From Paenibacillus taihuensis (GTDB lineage Bacteria; Bacillota; Bacilli; Paenibacillales; Paenibacillaceae): a stretch of DNA of 64,000 bases. Positions 55,009 to 64,000 of the stretch are shown here, in pieces. A program made the translations under genes and the position numbers. The notes beneath the pieces were generated by a model. That model saw nothing but the letters and a program-made list of their open reading frames with translations. It searched no databases and was not told the origin of the DNA. The stretch is taken from assembly GCF_003386535.1 (NCBI RefSeq), contig NZ_QTTN01000007.1, positions 1-64,000 of the forward strand, given 5' to 3'. Position 1 is the stretch's first letter, and each line of letters starts with the position of its first letter.

Positions 55009-56061
55009 ATGAGAAAGCCGCTGCTTGCGATCTTCTGCTGCAGCCTCCTAACGGGTTGCTCGCAAGATCATATCGTGGACCGGATCAACATCCTCCAAAG
55101 CATGGGCGTTGATATGGATGGAGAGACCGTCAAGATGAGCGCATCTTATCCCAAATATATCAAAGGTGCCGGGGAGCAATCTCCGATAACCGCTGAGTCG
55201 AACGTGATGTACGGGGTATTCACAGCTCTAACTGCCAAGTCCACGCAGCCGGTCGAAATCGGGCAGTTGCGCACTTTGGTGATCAGTGAATCATTCGCGC
55301 AAAGAGCCATTCCCGATCTTGCCGACATCATTAATCGAGAGATTATTAAAAGCAGCAATACGACAATCGTAATCACCAAACAAACTGCAAGCTCGATCAT
55401 TGCCAAAAGCTCGAAGGAACAGCCGTATTACTTGTCCGAGCTAATTGAACAGAATATTTTTCATGGGAACACGCCCCGGACCAATTATCATTCGTTCGTC
55501 AACCAGTATTACGGAGAAGGTCAAGATGTTTATTTGCCTGTCATTAATGAAGCTGAAGGCTTATTGCATATGGATGGTGTCGCCGTCTTTAAGGGAGATG
55601 AATTGAAGCTATGGTTAGATAGTGATGAAGGCTTGTACCTCAAGCTGTTGAAAGACAAGAAATTGAATGGCGAATATGATTTCAAAACCGGCCCTAAAGC
55701 GATGTATTCTTTCGTCATCCTTCGCGGGAAGAGCAGAATTGACTCGTCACACCGTAATAAAACGAGGATTTCCCTCCAATTATCGATACAAATAAGAGAA
55801 ATACCGGAGAAACTAAGCCTTGAGAAAGAAGCAGATTTAAATGCTGTAAGAAAGCAAATAGAAGAGCAATTAAATTCAGCCGTCAAAAGTTTGTTAATTC
55901 GCTTGCAAAAGAACAAAACTGATCCTGTCGGCCTCGGAGAGCAATATCGACGATCCCATAGGTCGTTCAGCGAAGATGAGTTTTACGGAAAAATCTATCC
56001 GAGGATGGATTTCGAGGTTAAAACGAATATTATTATTTTACATTCAGGGGTTGGACGTTAG
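55009..56061 (+). CDS. Spore germination protein, Ger(x)C family lipoprotein
   Basis: The 350-residue protein has a signal peptide with lipobox LLTGCSQ, followed by VDRINILQSMGVDMDG, the Ger(x)C start. The long C-terminal domain (residues about 190-345) matches GerAC. It is anchored to the outer face of the spore inner membrane and needed for receptor function. It lies 25 bases behind the A gene and shares one base with the start of the B gene. Confidence 0.9.
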   Translation: MRKPLLAIFCCSLLTGCSQDHIVDRINILQSMGVDMDGETVKMSASYPKYIKGAGEQSPITAESNVMYGVFTALTAKSTQPVEIGQLRTLVISESFAQRAIPDLADIINREIIKSSNTTIVITKQTASSIIAKSSKEQPYYLSELIEQNIFHGNTPRTNYHSFVNQYYGEGQDVYLPVINEAEGLLHMDGVAVFKGDELKLWLDSDEGLYLKLLKDKKLNGEYDFKTGPKAMYSFVILRGKSRIDSSHRNKTRISLQLSIQIREIPEKLSLEKEADLNAVRKQIEEQLNSAVKSLLIRLQKNKTDPVGLGEQYRRSHRSFSEDEFYGKIYPRMDFEVKTNIIILHSGVGR

Positions 56062-57149
56062 TGCAGCAGCCGGTACAAGAGAATTACACGATTAGCGGAT
56101 ATTTTGTTTTCTTCATCATCGGCGTCTGCCAAGCTGCCGCGAATATATTCAATTTCCAAGCTCGGATCGTTCGAGATGCAGGACAAGATAGCTGGATTTC
56201 CATCATCATTATAGGTCTTGGCCTGAATGTCATCATCTGGATGATCTATAAGATGCTAGGCAATCCAAATAAAGATGTCATTGATTTACATCAAACCATT
56301 TTCGGCAAATACATAGGCAATGCCATTTCCTTGCTGATCGTCGGATACTTTTTCTTTATGGCCCTCTTCTGCTTCCGTGCCTACATGGAAATTATTCTTG
56401 TGTGGGTCTTTCCAACCGCTAAAGTATGGACGATGGCTGCTTTCTTCATTTGCATCTTTTATTACGTTATCTCGGGCGGCTTCCGGGTCATTGCCGGCTT
56501 CAGCTTTTTCTACTTGTTTCTGACTCCGTTGCTTTGGTGGCTATATTTCCCGGTTAAACAAGGCGAGTTCCATAATCTTCTGCCTATGTTTAATCATTCT
56601 GTTGCAGAACTGCTGCAAGGCTCTCGCGCATCCGGTTTCATCTTCTTCGGACTTGAAGCTTTGCTTATCTACTTCCCGTTCTTGAAGGAGCCCGAGAAAC
56701 ATTCCAAATGGGCGCATTTCGCCATTCTATTCACAACATTCAAATATGTGGTGCTTATCATTGTGACGCTCATGTATTTCAGTCAAGGATTACTACAACA
56801 TGCGCTTTGGCCGACGCTCGCAATGACGAAGATCATCGAGTTCTCGTTCCTTGCAAGGTTCGAGTATTTGTTTATTTTTCTATGGATGCTGGTCATCGTC
56901 CCGACGGTGTGTATCTATATCTGGTGCTGTACAAGAATTCTAAAGCGAGTAACTGTGCTAAAGCCTCGAATCACGCTGCCAGCCATGCTCGCGATTCTCT
57001 TTATCGCCGCGAATACCTTCAAGGAACGTACGCAGATCGTTCTGCTGGAGAATTTTATCAACAAAATCGGATTTTATTTCATCTTTATTTACATACCGAT
57101 ACTCTTCATCATCAGCATCTTTGCGATCAGGAGAGTGCAATCGAACTGA
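56061..57149 (+). CDS. Spore germination protein, GerAB/EndB family permease
   Basis: The 362-residue protein has about ten membrane helices and the GerAB pattern (YTISGYFVFFIIGVCQAAAN near the start, DVIDLHQTIFGKYIGN). This family binds the germinant in an amino-acid-permease-like fold. The start is GTG at 56061, which shares its G with the TAG stop of the C gene, so translation is coupled. Gene order is A-C-B rather than A-B-C. Confidence 0.9.
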   Translation: MQQPVQENYTISGYFVFFIIGVCQAAANIFNFQARIVRDAGQDSWISIIIIGLGLNVIIWMIYKMLGNPNKDVIDLHQTIFGKYIGNAISLLIVGYFFFMALFCFRAYMEIILVWVFPTAKVWTMAAFFICIFYYVISGGFRVIAGFSFFYLFLTPLLWWLYFPVKQGEFHNLLPMFNHSVAELLQGSRASGFIFFGLEALLIYFPFLKEPEKHSKWAHFAILFTTFKYVVLIIVTLMYFSQGLLQHALWPTLAMTKIIEFSFLARFEYLFIFLWMLVIVPTVCIYIWCCTRILKRVTVLKPRITLPAMLAILFIAANTFKERTQIVLLENFINKIGFYFIFIYIPILFIISIFAIRRVQSN

Positions 57150-57154
57150 CATAG

Positions 57155-57193
57155 AAAAAAAGCACGACTTCCTATAGGGGAAGCCGTGCTTTT
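57155..57193. terminator. Bidirectional terminator between ger and qox operons
   Basis: AAAAGCACG-CTTCC pairs with GGAAG-CGTGCTTTT with one mismatch; runs of T flank both sides. It ends the ger operon (plus) and the qox operon (minus). Confidence 0.85.
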
Positions 57194-57207
57194 ACTTTCT
57201 AATCCGA

Positions 57208-57558
57208 TTATTGAACAACCGAGTTAAACGACATGATCCATACGGAGCCAGCCACGATAACGAGTACGATGAACAGCCCCAGGATAAGCGCCATGACATT
57301 GTACTTCGGTCCTTCGCCTTCCCGGATGTGCATGAAGAAGAACAACTGCACGATCAGCTGAATGACAGCCATCGTAATAATGGTGATGATGACACCTGTC
57401 TTATTCATGCTCGTCTCGAACACGATAAGAAGAGGGATGACCGTCAAGACGATCGATAAAATGAAGCCAATTATATAAGCTTTCAGCGAACCATGATCAT
57501 CATGTTCCTCATGCTCATGGTGACCATGTCCGGCCGCGCTAGTATGCTGCTGACTCAT
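57208..57558 (-). CDS. qoxD: Quinol oxidase subunit IV
   Basis: The 116-residue protein has a histidine-rich N-terminal tail (HGHHEHEEHDDHG) and three membrane helices (about residues 25-48, 54-74, 84-108) with QLFFFMHI, typical of subunit IV of aa3-600/bo3-type quinol oxidases. It stabilises the complex. Last gene of qoxABCD, one base behind subunit III. Confidence 0.9.
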   Translation of the reverse strand: MSQQHTSAAGHGHHEHEEHDDHGSLKAYIIGFILSIVLTVIPLLIVFETSMNKTGVIITIITMAVIQLIVQLFFFMHIREGEGPKYNVMALILGLFIVLVIVAGSVWIMSFNSVVQ

Positions 57559-57559
57559 T

Positions 57560-58186
57560 TTACATCACCCCCATCAAGTAAACGATCGTGAAGAGGAAGA
57601 TCCACACCACGTCGAGAAAATGCCAGTATAAGCTGATTACCGTAATCTTACGTTTGGTCACCGGAGTGACGCCGCGCATCTTCAGCTGAATCATGAGCGC
57701 GATCATCCAGACTAGACCGACCGAGACGTGAAGTCCGTGCGTGCCGACCAAGACGAAGAATGCCGTCAAGAATGCGCTCGTCGAGATCGTCGCGCCTTCG
57801 TGCACCATGTTCACGAACTCGTTGATCTCAAGACCGACGAAGGAAGCGCCCAGCAGGACAGTGACGATCAGCCAGCCGATGAGCTGACCGACCTTCTTCT
57901 TGTTCATCGCGAGGACAGCGAGGCCGCTCGTGAAGCTGCTCGTAAGCAGGATGAAAGTCTCCGCTACAAAGCCCGGTATTTCAAAAAGCTCCTTGCCCGT
58001 CGGTCCGCCGTCCGTATGTGCCTTAAGGACAACATACGTGGCGAACAGTGTGCCGAACAGCAAGCAGTCAGTGACGAGGAAGATCCAGAAGCCAAGCACC
58101 TTCATCGACTCTTGGTCGTGATGGCCATGGTCATGTGAATGCGAATCCGCGCCTTGCGAATGGCCGTGCCCGATGGCATGTTGCAT
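57560..58186 (-). CDS. qoxC: Quinol oxidase subunit III
   Basis: The 208-residue protein has five membrane helices and subunit III signatures (GFWIFLVTDCLLFGTLFATY, GTHGLHVSVGL, YWHFLDVVWIFLF). The N-terminus is rich in His (HGHSQGADSHSHDHGHH). It starts directly behind the subunit I stop codon. Confidence 0.92.
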   Translation of the reverse strand: MQHAIGHGHSQGADSHSHDHGHHDQESMKVLGFWIFLVTDCLLFGTLFATYVVLKAHTDGGPTGKELFEIPGFVAETFILLTSSFTSGLAVLAMNKKKVGQLIGWLIVTVLLGASFVGLEINEFVNMVHEGATISTSAFLTAFFVLVGTHGLHVSVGLVWMIALMIQLKMRGVTPVTKRKITVISLYWHFLDVVWIFLFTIVYLMGVM

Positions 58187-60160
58187 TTATACCGCCCTCC
58201 CTGCTGCTACTTCGGTCTCTCTAACTTCTTCAACCGGTACATAATAATCGGTATCGTATTGGAACGAACGGATGAGCAGCGTCACGCCGACGCCTACCAT
58301 GCCGAGAATCGCCATCCACAGCCAGCCGAATACGAAGCCGAAGCCTGCCACGAACCAACATGCGGAGAAGACGAACGGTACGCCGGAGTTCTTCGGCATA
58401 TGAATCGATTCCAACTGTGCGACTGGTACTGGCGGCGCCGGAGCAAAGTTACGGCGCTCCTTCTCTTCCCAGAACGAGTCTCGCTCGCCTGCATGCGGAA
58501 CAACTGCGAAGTTGTACATCGGCGGCGGCGATGGAATCGACCATTCGAGCGTGCGGCCATCCCATGGATCGCCCGTCGTATCACGTTCACCGTATTTAAC
58601 GCTATAGAGAATCTGCCATACTTGGAATACAAAACCGATACCCATCAAGAAAGCGCCGATTGTCGACACCAGATTGAGCGGTCCCCAGCCCATATCCCAG
58701 CCGTACGTATACACACGGCGCGTCATACCCATGAAGCCGAGCGCATATTGAGGCATGAAGCAGACGTAGAAGCCAATGTTCCATAGCCAGAACGCCCATT
58801 TGCCGAGTCGATCATTCAGCTTGAAGCCGAACAGCTTCGGCCACCAGTAATAGATCCCTGCTAGATAACCGAACACAACGCCGCCGATCAACACCTGATG
58901 GAAGTGCGCGATCAAGAAGTAGCTGTTGTGATATTGATAATCCGCTGGTGCTACTGCGAGCATGACGCCCGTTGCACCGCCGACGACGAAGCATGGAATG
59001 AACGCGAGTGTCCATAGCATCGGCTGCTCCAGCCGGATTCGGCCTCGGAACATCGTGAACAGCCAGTTGAACACTTTGGCCCCGGTCGGTATCCCGATGG
59101 CCATGGTCGCGATGGCGAAGAAGACGTTAACGTCCGCCCCAGCGCCCATCGTGAAGAAGTGATGCACCCATGTGAAGAAGGATAAGATACTAATGCTCAT
59201 CAGTGCGAAAACCATCGATTTGTATCCGAAAATCCGTTTACGCGAGAACGTGGCGACAATCTCGGAGAAGATCCCGAACGCCGGCAATACGACGATATAA
59301 ACCTCAGGGTGACCCCACATCCAGATCAAGTTGACGTACATCATCGGATTCCCGCCGCCGTCCATCGTGAACAGATGGCCGCCGAGGAACCGGTCGATGA
59401 ACAAGAGTGCCAGCGTGACCGTCAGAATCGGGAACGCAAAGATAATGATAATGCTGCTGGAAAATACCGACCATGTGAACATCGGCATCTTCATCAGCTT
59501 CATGCCTGGCGCGCGCATCTTCAGGATCGTGACGATAAAGTTGATCCCTGTTGCAAGCGAGCCGATACCAGAGATTTGAATTCCCCAGATATAGAAGTTC
59601 TGTCCGACGCCTGGGCTTCCCGACATTTCGGATAACGGCGGATAGCTCAGCCAGCCTGCGTCCGGCGAACCGCCGATGACGAAGCTGATGTTGAACAGCA
59701 TCGCGCCGAAGAAGAACAGCCAGAAGCTGACAGCGTTCAAGTACGGATAAGCAACGTCGCGCGCGCCGATTTGCAGCGGCACGACCATATTAAACAGACC
59801 GAACATCATGGGCATCGCCATGAACAGAATCATAATCGTGCCATGTGTTGTAAATACTTCGTTATAGTGCTCCGCTTGCAGAAAATGTACATTCGGCATT
59901 GCGAGCTGTGCCCGCATGAGCAGCGCATCTACCCCGCCGCGGAACAGCATGAGCAGCGATGCGATAAGGTACATCATTCCGATTTTTTTGTGATCGACGG
60001 TCGTCAGCCATTCCCGCCATAGCCAGCCCCACTTTTTGAAGTAAAAGAGAACAAAGAGGATTGCGATGGATGTTAGGCCGATCGAGACGTCCGCTCCGTA
60101 GATGAGCGGATCGCCTGTCACAAAAAATGAGGAAGCGAATGATTTAATACTTGCATACAT
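58187..60160 (-). CDS. qoxB: Quinol oxidase subunit I
   Basis: The 657-residue haem-copper oxidase subunit I has the redox-centre residues: TTHGTIMILF (haem His), WGHPEVYIVVLP (CuB His and cross-linked Tyr), WVHHFFTMGAG (two CuB His) and FLIAHFHQVL (haem ligands). About 14-15 membrane helices. Reduces oxygen to water and pumps protons. The length and N- and C-terminal extra helices fit the QoxB type. Confidence 0.95.
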   Translation of the reverse strand: MYASIKSFASSFFVTGDPLIYGADVSIGLTSIAILFVLFYFKKWGWLWREWLTTVDHKKIGMMYLIASLLMLFRGGVDALLMRAQLAMPNVHFLQAEHYNEVFTTHGTIMILFMAMPMMFGLFNMVVPLQIGARDVAYPYLNAVSFWLFFFGAMLFNISFVIGGSPDAGWLSYPPLSEMSGSPGVGQNFYIWGIQISGIGSLATGINFIVTILKMRAPGMKLMKMPMFTWSVFSSSIIIIFAFPILTVTLALLFIDRFLGGHLFTMDGGGNPMMYVNLIWMWGHPEVYIVVLPAFGIFSEIVATFSRKRIFGYKSMVFALMSISILSFFTWVHHFFTMGAGADVNVFFAIATMAIGIPTGAKVFNWLFTMFRGRIRLEQPMLWTLAFIPCFVVGGATGVMLAVAPADYQYHNSYFLIAHFHQVLIGGVVFGYLAGIYYWWPKLFGFKLNDRLGKWAFWLWNIGFYVCFMPQYALGFMGMTRRVYTYGWDMGWGPLNLVSTIGAFLMGIGFVFQVWQILYSVKYGERDTTGDPWDGRTLEWSIPSPPPMYNFAVVPHAGERDSFWEEKERRNFAPAPPVPVAQLESIHMPKNSGVPFVFSACWFVAGFGFVFGWLWMAILGMVGVGVTLLIRSFQYDTDYYVPVEEVRETEVAAGRAV

Positions 60161-60181
60161 AGCTATTGCTCCTCCCTCATC

Positions 60182-61219
60182 CTACTGATGATTGTGATTC
60201 ATTTCACTTGAATTCGTATTGCTCATATCCGTATCACTCATTTCATCCATGCCTTGCATGTCATGAGTGCTGTTGTTATCGGACTTCGATGTGTTGTCCG
60301 AGTCCGAGTTAGAGTCGGCTTTGTCAGAATCTTTCTCTGTGTCCATATCCATATCCATGTCCATATGATGACCGCCGTTCTTGATCACGACTGAATCGAA
60401 CAAGTCTGAAGGATACGAGGAGAACGTCTGCTCTTCCGATTGACCTGGCTTGGAAAGTGTCTCGTAGCCGGCTTTCGTGAGCTCATTATTCGAGCCTTTA
60501 ACCGTTTGAACCCATTTATTGAAGTCTTCCTGAGATTCAGCAACAACGTTAAACCGCATATGTGCAAAATCTTTACCGGAGAAGTTCGCGCCAGTACCGT
60601 AATATTCACCCGGTCTGTCAGCCTGCAGCCATAGTGACATGGCCATGCCCGGCATCGTATATTCTTGTCCGCCGAGCTGCGGAATCCAGAATGAGTTCAT
60701 CGGCGCATCGCTCGTAAGTTCGAAGTCGACTTGAACGCCTGCTGGGATGTGGACATAGTTGACGGTCGCGATGTTCTGGTCTGGATACTGGAACAGCCAT
60801 TTCCAATCGAGCGATGTGACCTGAATCTTAATTGGTTTCACGTCAGTTACTGGCGGCTTCTTCGCCAGTCCGTAAGTATCGCGTGCTGTGTAAGCGCCTA
60901 GGATACCGATAATGATGACCGGAATGCCCCACCAGAGCACCTCAAGCACTTTACTGTCGTCCCAATGCGGCTTGTATGGAGCCGTATTGCCTGGTTTGTC
61001 GCGATATCGGATGACGATGAACACCGTTATCGCGAGCACGGGTATGACGACGATCGCGCACAGTATTGCGGATAGAATGATCAGCCGGTACTGCGTCTCG
61101 GCGACAGGACCTTGCGGATCAAATACGACGAACTTGCCGTCGCAGCCGGACAGAAGCACAGTGCTTACCAATCCGGTAATTAGCAGCATCAAGCCGCGGA
61201 GTTTGGAACTTCTTTTCAT
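60182..61219 (-). CDS. qoxA: Quinol oxidase subunit II
   Basis: The 345-residue protein is a lipoprotein (LLSGCDG) with two membrane helices (about residues 42-66 and 90-110) and the cupredoxin domain of subunit II. The CuA cysteines are absent, so it takes electrons from quinol and not cytochrome c. About 65 residues at the C-terminus (from GGHHMDMDMDMD) are rich in Asp, Met, His, Ser and Asn and could bind metal; I do not know this tail from QoxA. ATG at 61219 follows AAGGAGATG. First gene of qoxABCD. Confidence 0.92.
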   Translation of the reverse strand: MKRSSKLRGLMLLITGLVSTVLLSGCDGKFVVFDPQGPVAETQYRLIILSAILCAIVVIPVLAITVFIVIRYRDKPGNTAPYKPHWDDSKVLEVLWWGIPVIIIGILGAYTARDTYGLAKKPPVTDVKPIKIQVTSLDWKWLFQYPDQNIATVNYVHIPAGVQVDFELTSDAPMNSFWIPQLGGQEYTMPGMAMSLWLQADRPGEYYGTGANFSGKDFAHMRFNVVAESQEDFNKWVQTVKGSNNELTKAGYETLSKPGQSEEQTFSSYPSDLFDSVVIKNGGHHMDMDMDMDTEKDSDKADSNSDSDNTSKSDNNSTHDMQGMDEMSDTDMSNTNSSEMNHNHQ

Positions 61220-61450
61220 ATGCTACTTCATCTCCTTGCACACGCTTTGGCGTGCTTTCATGGCCCTTTGACGCTAGCATAGCAGAGTCTTGCGCAAATG
61301 TTACCCTCGTTAACAAATCCGTCAATCATCTGTTTCATTTCAGACACTTTGTGTTCAACAGTCGTTCAAGATTAGGACAGTAAAGGGCTTTCATCCGCAA
61401 AATGAGGAAAAATGGTGAACAGCTGGAGCGAGCCGGTGAGCGTGGAAAAT

Positions 61451-61489
61451 AAAAAAGCCCTTCCGCTTCCTGTGAGGAAGCGAAAGGGC
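61451..61489 (-). terminator. Terminator behind the small membrane protein gene
   Basis: GCCCTT-CGCTTCC pairs with GGAAGCG-AAGGGC (one mismatch) and is followed by six T on the minus strand, 23 bases beyond the stop at 61512. Confidence 0.85.
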
Positions 61490-61511
61490 ATCATTGAAAT
61501 ATTAAACGAGA

Positions 61512-61814
61512 TTATACGTGCTCAGGCTGGTGTTCTTGCTGCAGCTTCTGACGTTCTTTCGCGAAGCTTGGCTGCAATGCGTGGAACAACGAACCGAGCA
61601 GCAGCACTTGAATGCCGCCGATAATAAAACCGAAGCCAACCATAAGGCCCAAGTTGGTGTCCGTAAAGTCGTGCGCGAACACTGCGCTAAGAATGATACC
61701 TAGAAGCATCAAGCCGAAACCGATGCGAGGCATTAGTGACGTCCAATACTTGATTTTCTGCGATTGTGACGGAACCCGGATATCTGCACCTGCTGATTTA
61801 GTGTTCTTGTTCAT
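61512..61814 (-). CDS. Small membrane protein of unknown function
   Basis: The 100-residue protein has two predicted membrane helices (about residues 29-48 and 57-78) and polar ends. No known domain is recognised. ATG at 61814 follows GGGAGTG; an ATG seven codons earlier lacks a site. It lies upstream of the qox operon on the same strand but has its own terminator, so any link to the oxidase is only positional. Confidence 0.7.
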   Translation of the reverse strand: MNKNTKSAGADIRVPSQSQKIKYWTSLMPRIGFGLMLLGIILSAVFAHDFTDTNLGLMVGFGFIIGGIQVLLLGSLFHALQPSFAKERQKLQQEHQPEHV

Positions 61815-61923
61815 GTGTAACACTCCCGAAGTCATAATGTATACGTTTACTATATCACAAATTTGTCACCGGGTGTTCACTTTTTGTTCATTTTTCAAAA
61901 AAATATACGGCTATCCTCTATTT

Positions 61924-62460
61924 CTACGTTTCAGTTCGCTTCAATATACCCAAATATTGCACCCAGGGACCAACATCAGACCGATATCTCTCCGCCATGA
62001 CGCGGACGATCTGGGCTGTATGGGTGAGATCATGAACGACCCAAGTCGAGATAAGCTCGCTTAATTTCACTTCCCCAAACTCAGGATGCAAGCCTGTTTG
62101 ATTAAAGTTGGTGTCGGTATGTAAGAGCTCCTTGAGCCTGTCGATGTTATAGGAGCGAACCTGCCTGAACGTCTGCAGCTTGGAATCGATGGATCTATCC
62201 GGCTCGTTCTTCAAATGTGAAAACCGATCAAATGGCGGAAACGGCTTGCTCGCGCCTTCCTGCAGCAGAAACGAAATTCTCGGAATCCAGTTTGAACGTT
62301 CAGCTTCAATGAGATGGTCGACCACCTCAACCGCATTCCAGGTCCCTTCCCCTTCCCTGCTTTCCAGCCACCCGTCCGACAGCCCAGATAACAATTGTTC
62401 AAGCGACTTGGGCATGCGCTCTAGCAGCCCGATTGCTTCTATAAGATTGAAATTCATCAT
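61924..62460 (-). CDS. DinB family protein
   Basis: The 178-residue protein has the DinB_2 pattern: GTWNAVEVVDHLIEAERSNW with the first metal His and WVVHDLTHTAQIVRVMAERY with the others. It resembles the YfiT-like putative thiol-transferases. ATG at 62460 follows GGGAGGAG. Third DinB paralogue of the window; the three are only distantly similar. Confidence 0.85.
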   Translation of the reverse strand: MMNFNLIEAIGLLERMPKSLEQLLSGLSDGWLESREGEGTWNAVEVVDHLIEAERSNWIPRISFLLQEGASKPFPPFDRFSHLKNEPDRSIDSKLQTFRQVRSYNIDRLKELLHTDTNFNQTGLHPEFGEVKLSELISTWVVHDLTHTAQIVRVMAERYRSDVGPWVQYLGILKRTET

Positions 62461-62669
62461 CTAACTCCTCCCGACATTGCTGCAGCCTAACTCTATCATA
62501 ACCCGTTTCAACTTCAGAGGAAAATAGTTACAAAAAGAATAAGAGGCTGATTCTTTTGGCATATTATACGTCTAGACCTTCGCCTGTAACATTATCGATC
62601 GTTTTCTCGTTAAGAGGATGTAGCTTCGATAGCAAGCTTCTAGATTATTCAAAATGGAGATGAAATGGA

Positions 62670-63413
62670 ATGAAGAAGAAACATACGATCAAACTGCTCG
62701 TGCTTGCCACACTGCTGACAAGCTCCCTGATGCTCACTGCATGCTCGGGTAACGATGCGGCCAACAATACGAACAAACCTGATACTTCGACGAATACCGG
62801 AAATGAACAATCCAATACTGGCGATACTTCGAATGCGCCTACGAATGATTCGGGCAACACTTCGAATGAACCAACAAACAACACTGGCAACACTGGTAAT
62901 GCAGACAACGCTGGGAATACAGGGAATACAGGCAATAGCTCGTCAGGTAACACCACTTCACCATCGAATAGCGACAACCAAACGACTGTGGACATTAAAG
63001 CAATGCTGACGCTCGCGAAGAAAGGTCAAGTGAAAGGGATTCCGTTCAAGGCTGATACCGGATTGATTGATGAAGTCGAGAAGGATTGGGGCAAGTCCGA
63101 CAAAACCGATTCTGCCGGCAAAGGCTTGTATGCGACCTATGCGAAGAAGCATGCCGTGATCGGCTTCAATAAAGGCAGCGTCATCTTCGATGTTCGTTCC
63201 GATGCCCCTGAGCTGCAGAAGCTGACGCTTAAGCAGATCGAAGCGGCTCTTGGCAAAGCTGATAAAGTGACGAAGAACGGCAGCGATACAATCTACACCT
63301 ACGAAGCTAGCGATACTTTCGAGCTGCGCTTCATTATCTCGAAGGACACAGGCAAAGTGGACCATGTCTCGGTATATTCACCTAAGGATACGATCAACAA
63401 TATGGCGGGATAA
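62670..63413 (+). CDS. YjgB-type (DUF4309) lipoprotein
   Basis: The 247-residue protein has a lipoprotein signal (LMLTACSGND), a low-complexity linker of about 80 residues made of N, T, G and S (NTGNTGNADNAGNTG...), and a C-terminal domain of about 140 residues (IDEVEKDWGKSD, KHAVIGFNKGSVIFDVRSD) like B. subtilis YjgB. Function is not established; YjgB is secreted into biofilm. Start ATG at 62670 follows GGAGATG. The linker is encoded by near-repeats and may vary in length between strains. Confidence 0.82.
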   Translation: MKKKHTIKLLVLATLLTSSLMLTACSGNDAANNTNKPDTSTNTGNEQSNTGDTSNAPTNDSGNTSNEPTNNTGNTGNADNAGNTGNTGNSSSGNTTSPSNSDNQTTVDIKAMLTLAKKGQVKGIPFKADTGLIDEVEKDWGKSDKTDSAGKGLYATYAKKHAVIGFNKGSVIFDVRSDAPELQKLTLKQIEAALGKADKVTKNGSDTIYTYEASDTFELRFIISKDTGKVDHVSVYSPKDTINNMAG

Positions 63414-63420
63414 CCGCACC

Positions 63421-63456
63421 AAAAGGAGATTTCCTCGTCCATCAGGGCGGGAAATC
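63421..63456. terminator. Terminator between the YjgB gene and the phosphorylase gene
   Basis: AAGGAGATTTCC-N15-GGAAATCTCCTT is a perfect twelve-pair stem with T-rich flanks on both strands, between convergent genes. Confidence 0.85.
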
Positions 63457-63510
63457 TCCTTTCTTTATCCATCGCGATTAACATATGCTTTTGAAGATTA
63501 GATTAGCGAT

Positions 63511-64000
63511 TCACTGAAACCCCCAAGAAGCAAGCTCCATCTCAAAATCATTCGCGAAATCCGGGCTAATCGGGGTGACGCGGACGTTCACATTCGCCTT
63601 CCAGAAGTTGATCGAACGGTCAAACGATGAGCCTTCGTAGATGTACACGCCCTTCGCCTCCTGCTGCACAGGCTCCAGCTTCACCTTCCATATGCCTTGG
63701 CGGCCGTCAGAGCCGACTGCCTCGATGCGGACGTCTCTGAGCCATATCGCGCCAAGCACAATTTCAGCGCGGAATGCGGTTTTGTGCAGTCCGATTCTAC
63801 CGCTATGGTCGGCTAAAATATCCACTTTCCGTACGCGGACGCCGGACCAGTTGTTGCGAATGAATTGCTTGTAAGCCGCAACCCGTGAAGCAACCTCGAA
63901 GCCGTCCGATGCGAACCGCTGTCCCCTGGCGCTCGCCTTCAAGTACACTTTGTTCCAATAGTCGCTGATCATTCGATGCGTGTTAAATAGAGGCGCGAGT
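63511..64000 (-). CDS. Alpha-glucan phosphorylase (GT35), C-terminal part, cut by the window edge
   Basis: The frame is open to the window end (reading LAPLFNTHRMISDYWNKVYL), so the start lies to the right. FNTHRM-x-x-DY and the following 150 residues (FEVASRVAAYKQFIRNNW, a beta-rich end) resemble the C-terminus of the alpha-glucan phosphorylases that carry a DUF3417 front. These split alpha-1,4-glucan with phosphate to glucose 1-phosphate. The in-frame ATG at 63972 is internal. It may work with the GH13 glucosidase in glucan turnover. Confidence 0.75.
   Translation of the reverse strand, partial: LAPLFNTHRMISDYWNKVYLKASARGQRFASDGFEVASRVAAYKQFIRNNWSGVRVRKVDILADHSGRIGLHKTAFRAEIVLGAIWLRDVRIEAVGSDGRQGIWKVKLEPVQQEAKGVYIYEGSSFDRSINFWKANVNVRVTPISPDFANDFEMELASWGFQ

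Overview
The window looks like chromosome of a spore-forming, aerobic Firmicute of the Paenibacillaceae (Paenibacillus or Cohnella type). Evidence: a GerA-type spore-germination operon, a CuA-less aa3-type menaquinol oxidase operon (qoxABCD), an S-layer-homology (SLH) fragment on a secreted glycanase, a rifamycin phosphotransferase very like the Listeria/Paenibacillus enzymes, T-box-like control of a methionyl-tRNA synthetase, and a mixed base composition. Most genes lie on the minus strand. This placement is inference from gene content; no rRNA or tRNA gene is present.

Layout, left to right. 0-1.8 kb: the 5' part of a class C group II intron inserted just behind the terminator of a broken secreted carbohydrate-binding/pectate-lyase-like gene. 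2-5.2 kb: a phosphotransferase, a MerR-controlled dehydrogenase with a nonsense codon, and a frameshifted cell-wall amidase. 5.3-12.6 kb: two histidine kinase/response regulator pairs and a two-gene polysaccharide O-acetylation unit (DHHW protein + MBOAT). 12.7-17.4 kb: DinB protein, a decayed methyltransferase, two VOC genes and rph. 17.4-25.3 kb: sugar isomerase, NUDIX, oligo-1,6-glucosidase under a LacI-type operator, an ECF sigma factor with a large C-terminal extension, and a four-gene phosphotransferase/phosphatase/HAD/GNAT run. 25.4-29.3 kb: a sugar-acid cassette (YjhG/YagF-type dehydratase, SDR, aldo/keto reductase). 29.4-46 kb: an accessory region of small enzymes, remnants and structured repeats, with a YdcZ-Crp-YdcZ cluster and an MFS/WYL-regulator pair. 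46-53.4 kb: rpmG paralog, metG, a fused permease remnant, oxidoreductase, HAD and a CMD/Rrf2 pair. 53.5-57.2 kb: ger operon. 57.2-61.8 kb: qox operon. 61.9-64 kb: DinB, YjgB-type lipoprotein and the end of an alpha-glucan phosphorylase.

Two themes stand out. First, many genes carry a single-base lesion or a large internal deletion, so the window is either decaying or contains indel errors. Second, three intergenic arrays (about 30.8, 43.8 and 44.1 kb) share one architecture, hairpins alternately about 50 and 61 bases apart (about 112 bases per two-hairpin unit), although their stem sequences differ. A fourth array (33.7 kb) has paired motifs 50 bases apart in inverted orientation. These repeats are the strongest candidate here for something not described.
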